A stretch of 25,290 nucleotides of DNA from NCBI GenBank assembly GCA_947177005.1, contig CAMWSZ010000005.1, positions 1-25,290 on the forward strand, written 5' to 3'. Under the pieces are notes generated by a model. That model was not told where the DNA came from. It ran no database searches and worked only from the letters and a program-made list of their open reading frames with translations. The DNA is from an uncultured Clostridia bacterium (GTDB lineage: Bacteria; Bacillota; Clostridia; Oscillospirales; Oscillospiraceae). A program made the position numbers and the translations under genes. Below are positions 1-7,728 of the stretch, one piece after another. Position 1 is the first letter of the stretch, and the number at the start of each line of letters is the position of its first letter.

Positions 1-498
1 CAGCCCGTGCTGCACCGCCATAGCGGAGAGATTGACGCTGCCGCCAATATAGGAACCGGTCATCATGGACGTCACGGCGGCCAGCTCCCTCACGCTGCCG
101 CCAGAGGCCGCATAGGCGTCCCGCAGCAGGAAAAACGCCAGAAACGCACCGCAGACAGTTCCGGCAGCGCCGATTAAAAAGACAAAGAGCATCCGTCCGG
201 CATCCCGCCAGATTTTCCGCAGATTGCATTGGAGGAGCAATAACGGAATGCCAATTGGGACAATTACGCCCCATACGATATCGTCATAGAGAACGCAGGA
301 TGCAGGAAGAATACCGATATTTGCCATAGCCATAGCCAGAACCAAAGCGATAATACAGCCCGAAATTTTAGACGCCCACTGATATTTCTGTTCCAGCCAA
401 ATGGCAAGCGCCACTGAGACACACATCGCGGCCAGCAGTCCAAAGGTATCGCCGGGCTGAAGCAGGGTATGTCCCAACAGTTTTTCCAACGGTGTCAT
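1..498 (-). CDS. DUF819 family membrane protein (partial, C-terminal part off the left edge)
   Basis: The 166 residues seen are strongly hydrophobic and contain about four to five membrane segments. Near the left edge is the stretch TGSYIGGSVNLSAMA, which I recognise from the DUF819 (YjcL-like) family of multi-pass membrane proteins; their substrate is not established. The start is ATG at 498, preceded by GGAGG at 508-512 with a 9-base gap, and the frame is open to base 1, so the gene continues outside the window. A good minus-strand promoter (TTGCGC, 17 bases, TATAAT) lies just upstream. The gene is divergent from the M13 peptidase, with about 280 bases between them. Family assignment rests on motif memory, not a search; a transporter role is inference. 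Confidence 0.75.
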   Translation of the reverse strand, partial: MTPLEKLLGHTLLQPGDTFGLLAAMCVSVALAIWLEQKYQWASKISGCIIALVLAMAMANIGILPASCVLYDDIVWGVIVPIGIPLLLLQCNLRKIWRDAGRMLFVFLIGAAGTVCGAFLAFFLLRDAYAASGGSVRELAAVTSMMTGSYIGGSVNLSAMAVQHGL

Positions 499-532
499 AT
501 GCACGTTCCTCCAAAAAATAAAATTCGGCCCC

Positions 533-561
533 ATTATAAACAAAAATTTTTGATAGCGCAA
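533..561 (-). promoter_or_regulatory. Promoter for the DUF819 gene
   Basis: On the minus strand TTGCGC (561-556) is followed after 17 bases by a perfect TATAAT (538-533). The ATG lies about 35 bases downstream at 498, giving a short leader with a GGAGG ribosome site. This is a normal sigma-A type arrangement. Confidence 0.65.
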
Positions 562-630
562 CCTGTAAATTCCACGGGGAAAGGAAAAGAAAATGCAGGG
601 AAAGCGTGGATTTGGGGCATACTGTAGAGG

Positions 631-673
631 AAAAAAACAGTCCCGCACCTGAGACGCCGGGACAAACGGCGTC
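631..673 (-). terminator. Terminator-like hairpin with an overlapping alternative hairpin (minus strand)
   Basis: Read on the minus strand, GACGCCG (673-667) can pair with CGGCGTC (659-653). Alternatively GTCCCG (663-658) can pair with CGGGAC (645-640), which is followed by seven T (637-631). The two pairings share bases 658-659 and cannot form fully together. The terminator stem is only 6 bp with a 12-base loop. It lies upstream of the DUF819 promoter, so what it would terminate is unclear. Confidence 0.35.
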
Positions 674-703
674 AAAATTCGCGCCGGGCCCGCAAAATCC
701 GAC

Positions 704-733
704 TTGACGGATTCCACTTTGCGATGCTATAAT
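704..733 (+). promoter_or_regulatory. Promoter for the M13 peptidase gene
   Basis: TTGACG (704-709), an 18-base spacer and TATAAT (728-733) lie 47 bases before the ATG at 781. An inverted hexamer pair, AATCCG (696-701) and CGGATT (708-713), straddles the -35 box and could be an operator. Confidence 0.75.
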
Positions 734-780
734 GTGGGCTATCAAAATTCCGTGAGACGACGAGAAAGGAATCATCCGCT

Positions 781-3138
781 ATGAAAAACACTAGACAACT
801 GCTGGCAGCGATTCTGGCTGTCCTCCTGTTGCCGGCGCTGCTGCAAACGGCGCTGGCCGCCGGTACGACCGGTCTGACCCGTGAACAGGCGCGGGATATT
901 CTGGTGGCCGCCGCGGATGATTACAATTCCGGCGTAAAAAAGGAAGATGTTTTGCAGGGCTATGCGGACGGAGACCTGGCGCTGGACCGCCCCGTTTCAC
1001 GTGTAGAGGCACTGGTGATGCTGTACAAAGCCTTTGGGGAGCTGCCTGAGCCGAAAGGCGACAGTGCCCGGACCGCTTTTTCCGGCGTCAAGTTCACGGA
1101 CGTCCCCGAGTGGGCAATGGAAAATCTGGTAAACGTATTTCAGTCCGGCATCGTGGCCGGCACCAGCGAGACGACCCTGTCTCCCCACAACACCGTCACT
1201 GCGGAGGAGCTGGACCTGCTCATCCGCCGCGTGTACGCCCTGGAGGGCACCAATTTGAAGGACGACTTTTATGCCGCGGTCAACAAGGATTGGCTGGAGA
1301 CGGCGGAATTTCCGCCGGGATATCCGTACAGCGGCACGCTCTACGAGTTGTCCTATGAGGTCACGCAGCAGGTATCGGCGCTGATCAGGGAGATCGCCGC
1401 CGGTACTCCGGAGGCGGGTTCCCCACAGGAAAAAATCAAGAATCTATATTGGAATATTCTCGACTGGGACAGCCGGAATGAGGCTGGTCTGGCTCCGGTC
1501 CAATCCTATCTGGACGCGATTGACAGCGCCGAAAATCTGTCCGCTCTGGTAGACGTACACCACGAGCTGGCGAAGGAGCTGGCAACGTCGCTGCTGGCGG
1601 GCTTTGGCGTGACGGTGGACGTCCGTGACAGCGGCCGCTATATCCTGACCTTCAGCAGCCTGACCCCCATGGTGCTGAGCAAAGAGGAATACGCAGAGGA
1701 CGGCACGGTGGCGCAGGTCTACCAGCAGTATCTTGTCACGCTCCTGACCTTGGGCGGTGAGACGGATGAGGATGCCGCGGCCCATGCGGCGGCGTACTAT
1801 GAGCTGGAGAAGACGCTGGCGGCGTCGATGCTGGACCGGCAGGAATACGCAGATGTCAGCAAGACGTCGAATCTGTACACAATGGCACAGCTGAAGGAGC
1901 TTCTGCCGGGTATGGAGCTGGACAAGCTGTTGTCTGCGTCGGGCTTCTCCGAACCAAAGGAGATCGTGGTCACGGACGACGGCCTGCTGAGGGCGTCCAC
2001 GCAGTTCTTGACGGAGGAGCATCTGGAGGTGCTGAAGACCGCCATGAAGCTGGGCCTTTTGGGCGGCTACGGCTCCACGCTCAGCCGGGATTTCATGGAC
2101 GCATCGATTGCGTTCCAGTCAGCACGCTACGGCGCGGATATGAACCTGCCGGACGAGGATACGGCGGCGCAGCTGGTGCAGTCGCATCTGGCGGACTACC
2201 TCAGCGAGGCTTATGTGGAGCGCTATTTTTCGGAGCAGGCCAAAACGGACGTGGAAAATATGATCCAGGATTTTCTGGGGATTTATAAAGAGCGCATTCA
2301 GGCGCTGGACTGGATGAGCGATGCGACCAAGGCAAAGGCGCTGAAGAAACTGGATACCATGGCAGTGAACGTGGGCTATCCGGATAATTGGGAAACCTAT
2401 CTGGACCGTGCGGAGATCAAGAGCGCCGCGGACGGAGGCAGTTATTTCAGCAACATCCTGTCCATTGCGAAAGCGGCGCGGGCAGAAGCGATTGAGGAGT
2501 ACAGCAAGCCAGTGGACAAAACAGCGTGGCAGATGCCCACTTATACGGTAAATGCGTATTACAGCCCCACGGCAAACAGCATTAATTTCCCGGCGGGCAT
2601 TTTGCAGGCCCCGCTTTACGACGTCGAAGCGGACGCGACAGAAAATCTGGGCGGAATCGGCTATGTGATTGCCCACGAGATGACCCACGCCTTTGACAAC
2701 AACGGCGCTAAGTATGACAGCAAGGGCAACGCGGCGGACTGGTGGACCAAATCGGACTACACAGCGTTTGAGAAGCTCTGCACCAAAGCGGCGGCGTTTT
2801 ACGACGGCCTGGAAGTGATCCCCGGCGTGACCTGCAACGGCACCCTGACACTTTCCGAGAATATCGCGGATCTTGGAGCGATTGCGTGCATCACGCAGGC
2901 GGAGTCCCGGAACGAAAACCCGGACTATGATACCCTCTACCGCAGCGCGGCGAAGACCTGGAGTTTTACCGGTACGCGGGAGATGCAGATTTATCTGGCG
3001 CAGGCTGACGTTCACGCTCCCGGAAAACTGCGTGGCAGCCGTGTTCTGCAAAGCTGCGATGAATTCTATGAAGCGTTTGATATTGAGCCGGGGGACGGCA
3101 TGTGGCTCGCGCCGGAAGAACGGGTCACAATTTGGTAA
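781..3138 (+). CDS. Secreted M13 family zinc metallopeptidase (neprilysin/PepO-like) with N-terminal SLH-like region
   Basis: A 785-residue protein. Residues 1-27 form a signal peptide (basic start, long hydrophobic core, ALA-A cleavage region). Residues about 30-155 resemble S-layer homology repeats: YADGDLALDRPVSRVEAL, then FTDVPEWA followed by GIVAG and a T/E-rich helix. The rest is a full M13 endopeptidase. It has an NAYYSP substrate-contact motif, the zinc site HEMTH at 632-636, the third ligand and partner in ENIAD (E693, D697), and the family ending with VHAPGKLR near the C-terminus. M13 enzymes cleave short peptides outside the cell; most bacterial members are about 630-700 residues, and the surplus here is the SLH-like part. 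Start: ATG at 781 with GAAAGGA at 764-770. Single-gene unit with its own promoter and a strong terminator at 3151-3188. The natural substrate is unknown. Confidence 0.92.
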   Translation: MKNTRQLLAAILAVLLLPALLQTALAAGTTGLTREQARDILVAAADDYNSGVKKEDVLQGYADGDLALDRPVSRVEALVMLYKAFGELPEPKGDSARTAFSGVKFTDVPEWAMENLVNVFQSGIVAGTSETTLSPHNTVTAEELDLLIRRVYALEGTNLKDDFYAAVNKDWLETAEFPPGYPYSGTLYELSYEVTQQVSALIREIAAGTPEAGSPQEKIKNLYWNILDWDSRNEAGLAPVQSYLDAIDSAENLSALVDVHHELAKELATSLLAGFGVTVDVRDSGRYILTFSSLTPMVLSKEEYAEDGTVAQVYQQYLVTLLTLGGETDEDAAAHAAAYYELEKTLAASMLDRQEYADVSKTSNLYTMAQLKELLPGMELDKLLSASGFSEPKEIVVTDDGLLRASTQFLTEEHLEVLKTAMKLGLLGGYGSTLSRDFMDASIAFQSARYGADMNLPDEDTAAQLVQSHLADYLSEAYVERYFSEQAKTDVENMIQDFLGIYKERIQALDWMSDATKAKALKKLDTMAVNVGYPDNWETYLDRAEIKSAADGGSYFSNILSIAKAARAEAIEEYSKPVDKTAWQMPTYTVNAYYSPTANSINFPAGILQAPLYDVEADATENLGGIGYVIAHEMTHAFDNNGAKYDSKGNAADWWTKSDYTAFEKLCTKAAAFYDGLEVIPGVTCNGTLTLSENIADLGAIACITQAESRNENPDYDTLYRSAAKTWSFTGTREMQIYLAQADVHAPGKLRGSRVLQSCDEFYEAFDIEPGDGMWLAPEERVTIW

Positions 3139-3145
3139 ACAGAAT

Positions 3146-3188
3146 AAAAAACTGTGGAACTGCAAAGCCTGCGGTTCCACAGTTTTTT
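3146..3188 (+). terminator. Terminator between the convergent M13 and MocR genes
   Basis: ACTGTGGAAC (3151-3160) pairs perfectly with GTTCCACAGT (3174-3183) and is followed by six T (3183-3188). Five A precede the stem, so it may work in both directions. The stop codon of the opposing MocR gene (3187-3189) lies in the T run. Confidence 0.9.
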
Positions 3189-4593
3189 ACGGTCTCCAAG
3201 CGGAATATAATGCGCCGGTCAGTTCCGGAATATCGGCGTCGCGGAGGGAGGCGTAGCCAAGCACGACGGTATTGGGCGGACACAGCTGTACACGTTCCAT
3301 ATAGTACCGGCTGAGCCCGCGCAGACAGACGCCTGCGTCAAGGGCGGACTGTTCCATCTGCGTCTCACTGGGACCGTCTGGGAGGGTCAACAGCAGATGC
3401 AGGCCGGTGTGACGGCCCGTGAGCGTGACACGTGAAAACCGCTCCTCCAGAGACCGGGCCAGCAGCTCCGCACGGTTTTTGTAAGCGCTGCGCATACGGG
3501 CCAGATGCCGCGTGAAATAACCCTCGTTCAGAAAACGGTAAAGCGTCTGCTGCTCAAAGCGGCTGACGGTATTGGAGTAGCTGCCGTAGGCGGTCCTGTA
3601 CCGGCTGAGCAGCGGCACCGGCAGGACCATACAGGCAATGCGGATACTGGGCGCGAGGCTTTTGGAGAACGTGCAGAGATACACCACCGGCCCCGCCGGA
3701 CCGGCCATTCCCTGCAAACTGGGAATGGGCCGGATATCAAAGCGGAATTCTGCGTCGTAATCGTCCTCCAGAATATACCGCCCCTCCCCTTCCGACGCCC
3801 ACCGCAGCAGCTGCGCCCGGCGTCCGGCGGGCATGGTGGCACCGGTGGGGAAATGGTGGCTGGGCGTGATGTAACAGATGTTTGCGCCGCTGGCACGCAG
3901 TCCCGATACGGTCAGCCCGCTGGTGTCAATGTCCACACAGCGGCAGGAAATTCCATTATTTTCCAGAATCATCCGGGGCCGGTCATACCCCGGATTTTCC
4001 ACGGCTGCGGCTGCGTTTTGACCGCGCAGAAGCTGGGCGAGCAGTCCCAGCAGATACTCCACCCCCGCCCCCACGACGATCTGTTCCGGGGAACAGATGA
4101 CGCCGCGGTAGGCGCGGAGATAGGACGCCAGCGCCTGCCGCAGTTCGGGGTCTCCCTGCCGGTGTCCGTGACTGAGCAGCTCCGGACTGGCATACAGCAG
4201 TTCCTTTTGAATGCGTCCCCAGGTGCGGAACGGAAACAAAGTGGTGTCCACGGCACCGGTGGAGAGATTAAAGCGTACAGGAGCGGGAGGCGGTTCTGGC
4301 GGGAGGGAGATTTCCGGCGTTTGGGGCTGGACCGGCAGCATATCCGAATATTCCAAAACAAAAAAGCCGCTTTTTTCCCGTGCCTCCAGATACCCCTCCG
4401 CGACAAGCATTTGATATGCCGTATCGACGGTGTTGACTGCCACGGCGAGCTGTGCGGCAAGGCTGCGTTTTCCCGGGAGCCTGTCACCGGCTTTGAGCCG
4501 GCCGGATTTGATTTGCCGGGCTAAATCCTCGTAGAGCTGCTGATACAGCGGACGGTCCCCGGCTGGATTCAGGCATAACGTGATTTCAAGCAT
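3187..4593 (-). CDS. MocR-type transcriptional regulator (GntR DNA-binding domain fused to aminotransferase fold)
   Basis: A 468-residue protein of standard MocR/PdxR length. Residues about 10-80 are a GntR winged helix (YQQLYEDLARQIKSGRL, then AVAVNTVDTAYQMLVAEGYLE). Residues about 105-468 are a fold-type I PLP aminotransferase-like domain with EDDYDAEFR at about 276-284 and the PLP-lysine in TFSKSLAPSIR (K311). MocR proteins bind DNA and use PLP as a ligand or cofactor. The frame is open upstream to 4689, but ATG 4593 is preferred: GGAGGG lies at 4598-4603 and the protein then begins exactly like family members. It is divergent from an ECF S component; the two promoters overlap, so this regulator probably controls both itself and the transporter. 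A vitamin B6 response is a reasonable guess from the family but is not shown. Confidence 0.9.
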   Translation of the reverse strand: MLEITLCLNPAGDRPLYQQLYEDLARQIKSGRLKAGDRLPGKRSLAAQLAVAVNTVDTAYQMLVAEGYLEAREKSGFFVLEYSDMLPVQPQTPEISLPPEPPPAPVRFNLSTGAVDTTLFPFRTWGRIQKELLYASPELLSHGHRQGDPELRQALASYLRAYRGVICSPEQIVVGAGVEYLLGLLAQLLRGQNAAAAVENPGYDRPRMILENNGISCRCVDIDTSGLTVSGLRASGANICYITPSHHFPTGATMPAGRRAQLLRWASEGEGRYILEDDYDAEFRFDIRPIPSLQGMAGPAGPVVYLCTFSKSLAPSIRIACMVLPVPLLSRYRTAYGSYSNTVSRFEQQTLYRFLNEGYFTRHLARMRSAYKNRAELLARSLEERFSRVTLTGRHTGLHLLLTLPDGPSETQMEQSALDAGVCLRGLSRYYMERVQLCPPNTVVLGYASLRDADIPELTGALYSAWRP

Positions 4594-4636
4594 AGAGCCC
4601 TCCAAACTGATACCATAAAAAAATTCTGCTCTGACA

Positions 4637-4665
4637 GTTTCAATAGGACCAGATATCTGTATAAT
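4637..4665 (+). promoter_or_regulatory. Promoter for the ECF S component, weak -35
   Basis: TATAAT at 4660-4665 is perfect, but 17 bases upstream only GTTTCA (4637-4642) is found, a poor -35. This is the pattern of a promoter needing an activator. AAACTG (4604-4609) and CAGTTT (4635-4640) form an inverted pair about 31 bases centre to centre and could be part of the MocR site. Confidence 0.55.
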
Positions 4666-4689
4666 AGCATTAACAACACCGGCCGTCAA
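4661..4689 (-). promoter_or_regulatory. Promoter for the MocR gene
   Basis: On the minus strand TTGACG (4689-4684), exactly 17 bases and TATTAT (4666-4661) form a strong promoter. Its -10 box overlaps the -10 box of the divergent ECF gene (4660-4665), so the two polymerases compete. Confidence 0.75.
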
Positions 4690-4711
4690 GAGCGGCTTAC
4701 AGGAGGGCAGT

Positions 4712-5299
4712 ATGAATCAATCAAAAAATCATCAGGCGGTGCTGAAGCTGTGCGCCGCGGCCGCGATGACGGCCATTGTCTTTGTCGGGAATTATCTGCG
4801 CGTTACGATTCCCATTTCCCTGGGGGGTGTGACGTCGTTTACTCTAGCAAATATTCTCTGCGCGCTGTCGGGGATTTTATTGGGTCCCGGGTATGGCTTT
4901 CTGACGGCAGGACTTGGTTCCGCGTTCTATGACCTGACAAACCCAGCGTTTGTTTCGGAAGCGCCTATTACCTTCTGCATAAAGGGATATTATGGACTGG
5001 TAGCCGGACTGGTCCTGTACCATCTCTTCCGGAACAGAAAGGAAAAGTATGGCCCGCAGCTGATTGCGACTGTGTGCGCCGCAGTTGGCTATATGTTTGT
5101 GTATTCCGGCAAGGTATTTTTCTATAATGGGATGGTTGTACAGGGCTTCACAGAACCGGTACAGTGCTGGGCGCTGGTGCTGTCGAAGCTGCCTGCAACA
5201 CTCTTTAACGGTGTGATTGCCATTGTCTGCGCACCGCTTTTGGGCGTAGCGCTGATGAGGGCTATGCGTTCGGCGCACCTGGAAAAAATGCTCGCGTAA
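4712..5299 (+). CDS. ECF transporter substrate-binding (S) component
   Basis: A 195-residue membrane protein with about six hydrophobic segments. The N-terminal helix (LCAAAAMTAIVFVGNYLRV) is followed by a loop with PISLGG and a segment with GILLGPGYGFLTAGLGS, a layout typical of ECF S components. S components bind a vitamin or other micronutrient in the membrane and work with a shared energising module (EcfA, EcfA', EcfT); those genes are not in this window, so the protein presumably uses a module encoded elsewhere. GGAGGG precedes the ATG. The gene is divergent from a MocR regulator; S components beside MocR regulators have been predicted to carry vitamin B6 compounds, which makes pyridoxine a candidate, but the substrate cannot be read from the sequence. 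It ends at a strong terminator. Confidence 0.8.
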   Translation: MNQSKNHQAVLKLCAAAAMTAIVFVGNYLRVTIPISLGGVTSFTLANILCALSGILLGPGYGFLTAGLGSAFYDLTNPAFVSEAPITFCIKGYYGLVAGLVLYHLFRNRKEKYGPQLIATVCAAVGYMFVYSGKVFFYNGMVVQGFTEPVQCWALVLSKLPATLFNGVIAIVCAPLLGVALMRAMRSAHLEKMLA

Positions 5300-5314
5300 T
5301 CCATACTATAAACG

Positions 5315-5359
5315 GGTCCCCCGTCTGTTGTTCGCAGCAGGCGGGGGACCGCCGTTTTT
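5315..5359 (+). terminator. Terminator after the ECF S component gene
   Basis: GGTCCCCCGTCTG (5315-5327) pairs with CAGGCGGGGGACC (5338-5350) over 13 bp with one G-T pair. A 10-base loop separates the arms, and five T follow at 5355-5359. Confidence 0.88.
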
Positions 5360-5387
5360 CCCGACAGAAAAAGTATACGGTTTCCCC

Positions 5388-5416
5388 TTGCCGCAGAGGA
5401 TTTTTTGTAGTATACT
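5388..5416 (+). promoter_or_regulatory. Promoter for the ATP-grasp to deacetylase unit
   Basis: TTGCCG (5388-5393), a 17-base spacer and TATACT (5411-5416) lie about 40 bases before the ATG at 5457. It sits just after the preceding terminator, which marks the start of a new transcription unit. Confidence 0.65.
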
Positions 5417-5456
5417 AGGGGCCGCTAAGAGGATATTATTTACAGGGAGGTCCGGC

Positions 5457-6638
5457 ATGGTTGCTGTCGTCACAGATGTCCATTACCGTATGTCGCTGGC
5501 ATTGATCCGTGATTTGGGACAGGCGGGGGTGCGTGTGATTACCTGCGAACGTTCCGGCCAGCGGCCCGCGCCGGGAGCAGTGTCCCGCTGGAGCGCTCGG
5601 CATGTCTGGCTCCCGGATGACCGCTGGCCCGAGGCGTTAGCGGAGCTGTGCCGCAAAACCGGCGAACAATACGGCTGCCGTCCGGCATTATTGCCCGTAG
5701 GCGCGGCATCGCTGTCTATGCTGGCGGACCGGACAGAGGAATTTTCCGCAATCAGTGGCCTGTGCATCCCGGCGCGGCGGCAATTGGATTTGCTCAACAG
5801 CAAAAGCGGACTGTCGGAATTGGCGGCGCGCCTGCAAATACCGGTTCCGGAAAGCTTCCGGGTGCGGGGGAATGAAACAATACAGGAGTTTTCTGCGCGT
5901 ATTCCCCTGCCCTGCGTCATCAAACCGGTTTGCGGTGAAAAGCTGGGCCTACCCGCCGAGTCCCGGTATATCATTGCCCGTACCCCGGCGGAGGCCGGGG
6001 CGGCCTATCAGCACTTTCTCACCCTTGCCAAGGAACCGCCGGTGGTGCAGGCTTGGCTGTCCGGCGGCGGCTTAGGGTGTTCCGTTCTGGCACAGGACGG
6101 CAAAGTACAGGCGGTTATCAGCCACCGCCGTCTGCGGGAGTATCCGCTTTCCGGCGGGCCCTCCACCTGCTGCCGGTGTGAAAACCGTCCGGATTTGCTG
6201 GAACTGGTTTCCCGGATTGTGTCAGAGATACGCCTGACGGGACTGTCCATGTTTGAGTTTAAGGAAGACAGTCAGGGACGGCCGTATCTGCTGGAGGCAA
6301 ATCCCCGGATTTGGGGCACGTTCCCGCTGACACGTGCGGCGCACAGCAATATCCCGTTATTGTGGTGTACGCTGTCCTGGAACGCCGGGAATCCGGATGC
6401 ACCCATGCCCCGGCCTTCCCTGCCGCAGCCGCTTCCCCGAAAAATGGTTTTTGCGGCGTCCGATCTCACCGGCGGGGCCATTCAGCTGCGGCACGGGCAC
6501 CCGATAGAGACTGTACACGCTATTTTGGATGTATTGAATCCGGCGGTGCCCGACGGCCTCTTTGAGCTGCGGGACCCGCGTCCCGGGATGGCGTATTTGA
6601 AATCTGTCCTTTTCAGGCACGGCAACAATAAAAATTGA
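5457..6638 (+). CDS. ATP-grasp superfamily ligase, substrate unknown
   Basis: A 393-residue protein that resembles the COG3919-type predicted ATP-grasp carboligases. The N-terminus (MVAVVTDVHYRMSLALIRDL) is a Rossmann-like pre-ATP-grasp domain. Residues about 110-300 are the ATP-grasp core: the nucleotide-binding lysine in CVIKPVCG (K156), the glycine-rich SGGGLGCSV loop at about 202-210, and the metal-binding segment MFEFKEDSQGRPYLLEANPR (265-284), with E280 and N282 as likely metal ligands. Such enzymes form an acyl-phosphate from a carboxylate and ATP and join it to an amine or thiol. The frame is open upstream to 5328, but that would run through the terminator; ATG 5457 with GGGAGG directly upstream is preferred. 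It leads a probable four-gene unit ending at 9119. Context hints at envelope or peptide modification but does not decide the substrate. Confidence 0.82.
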   Translation: MVAVVTDVHYRMSLALIRDLGQAGVRVITCERSGQRPAPGAVSRWSARHVWLPDDRWPEALAELCRKTGEQYGCRPALLPVGAASLSMLADRTEEFSAISGLCIPARRQLDLLNSKSGLSELAARLQIPVPESFRVRGNETIQEFSARIPLPCVIKPVCGEKLGLPAESRYIIARTPAEAGAAYQHFLTLAKEPPVVQAWLSGGGLGCSVLAQDGKVQAVISHRRLREYPLSGGPSTCCRCENRPDLLELVSRIVSEIRLTGLSMFEFKEDSQGRPYLLEANPRIWGTFPLTRAAHSNIPLLWCTLSWNAGNPDAPMPRPSLPQPLPRKMVFAASDLTGGAIQLRHGHPIETVHAILDVLNPAVPDGLFELRDPRPGMAYLKSVLFRHGNNKN

Positions 6639-6668
6639 CCATAAATTTTGATTGAGGAAAATGTAATT

Positions 6669-6884
6669 ATGAGAAAATGTATTCGGTGCGATGCAGAAAT
6701 GCTGGAAGGATTGGATATCAAAGATACAATGCACTGTGAGGGGCTGAGGGTGACCCGGCCGCAAACATCAGGGATCCTGCCTAAAAACTACTTTGGAGAC
6801 ATTAAAGCGGCGGTTTGCCCCAATTGCGGCTATATAGAAACGTATCTGTCACGTTTGGATAAAATCCAGCAGTATAAAGGGTGA
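6669..6884 (+). CDS. Small zinc-ribbon protein
   Basis: A 71-residue protein. Two CxxC knuckles, CIRC (C4, C7) and CPNC (C50, C53), are spaced as in a zinc ribbon that could bind one zinc, with a further cysteine at C23. It is followed by a charged C-terminal tail. Similar small cysteine-paired proteins are common hypothetical genes in Clostridia; function is unknown, and nucleic-acid or protein binding are both possible. ATG 6669 is preferred over an in-frame TTG at 6648 because TTGAGGA (6652-6658) sits about 10 bases upstream of it. It begins 30 bases after the ATP-grasp stop and is 69 bases from the next gene on the same strand, so it is probably cotranscribed. Confidence 0.72.
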   Translation: MRKCIRCDAEMLEGLDIKDTMHCEGLRVTRPQTSGILPKNYFGDIKAAVCPNCGYIETYLSRLDKIQQYKG

Positions 6885-6953
6885 GCATACAAACCAACAG
6901 GATTCTCCTTCCGTCGGGAACACAAAAGCAAATGGGGAAAAAGGATTCATTGT

Positions 6954-7679
6954 ATGGGAATATACTTTGCCGATTTACACGTCCATACCAACGCTTCTCC
7001 GGACGGCCGCTCCTCTCTCGACGCCCTGACCGCAGCGGCAAAAAATGCAGGTCTCCACGCCCTTGCGGTTACAGACCATAATCTCTGCACGCCTGTTCCG
7101 CCGGAAATGAACGGCATTCTGCTGATTCCCGGCTGTGAGGTTTCCACCCGGGCGGGACATATCACCGCGCTTTTTCTGGAAAAACCGCTGCCTGTGTTCG
7201 ACTCCCTGCCCGCGGCGGAGAACGCTATCGCGGCGATCCACGACGCGGGCGGGCTGGCGGTTTTGGCCCACCCGTATCAAAGACCCGGCGCAGTGCCGGA
7301 AAATTTCAGCTTCCGTACAGACGCGGTTGAGACGGCAAACGCCCGTGCCGCACTCAAGGTACCAGCGGCGAACCGTCTGGCGGCACAGTTGGCAGAAAAT
7401 TTATCACTTCCGGCGGCAGGCGGCAGCGATGCCCATGACGCAAAGGAAGTCGGGAATGCCTGCACCGTCTTTACAGCTTCCGAACTGACGCTTTCCGCAC
7501 TGCGGGAGGCGCTGGCATCAGGAGAGACGGCGGCGGTGCTGCATCGGGATACGCCGCATATCCGAAAGGGGCTGTCCCAGTGGACAAAGGCCCGCCGGAC
7601 CGGTATCCGCAAGCTCCCGAAAGCGGCGGCGTATCTGGCCTGGTGCGCCGTACAGGATCTTTGCCGGCGGAAGGATTAA
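6954..7679 (+). CDS. PHP-domain metal-dependent phosphoesterase
   Basis: A 241-residue PHP protein. The metal-ligand motifs come in family order: ADLHVH (H9, H11), TDHN (D41, H42), CEVST (E62) with H69, AHPY (H106) and GSDAH (D159, H161). Stand-alone PHP proteins of this length (TrpH/YciV-like) hydrolyse nucleotide or sugar phosphate esters with two or three bound metals. No pol III or histidinol-phosphatase extras are present, and the true histidinol-phosphatase of this genome appears to be the separate PHP gene at 11155-11976. AAAGGA precedes the ATG. The C-terminal 30 residues are basic (KARRTGIRKLPKAAAYLAW). It lies 49 bases before the deacetylase gene in the same probable unit. The substrate is unknown. 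Confidence 0.88.
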   Translation: MGIYFADLHVHTNASPDGRSSLDALTAAAKNAGLHALAVTDHNLCTPVPPEMNGILLIPGCEVSTRAGHITALFLEKPLPVFDSLPAAENAIAAIHDAGGLAVLAHPYQRPGAVPENFSFRTDAVETANARAALKVPAANRLAAQLAENLSLPAAGGSDAHDAKEVGNACTVFTASELTLSALREALASGETAAVLHRDTPHIRKGLSQWTKARRTGIRKLPKAAAYLAWCAVQDLCRRKD

Positions 7680-7728
7680 TGCGCCGTTTCCCGCAGAATG
7701 GGGAAAGAATCAAGTAGGAGGTTCGTCT

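Noticed and set aside
368..775. A 135-codon minus-strand open frame over the DUF819 start and the spacer
   Set aside because: It overlaps the well-supported DUF819 gene and both promoters, lacks a family resemblance and has no ribosome site.
2119..3180. A 353-codon minus-strand frame opposite the M13 gene
   Set aside because: GC-rich antisense shadow; the plus strand encodes conserved zinc motifs and has a promoter and terminator.
3505..4524. A 339-codon plus-strand frame opposite the MocR gene
   Set aside because: Composition is shadow-like and the minus strand holds clear GntR and PLP motifs.
7687..7706. TTTCCC/GGGAAA hairpin between the PHP and deacetylase genes as a terminator
   Set aside because: Stem of only 6 bp with no T run, and it sits close to the ribosome site of the next gene.
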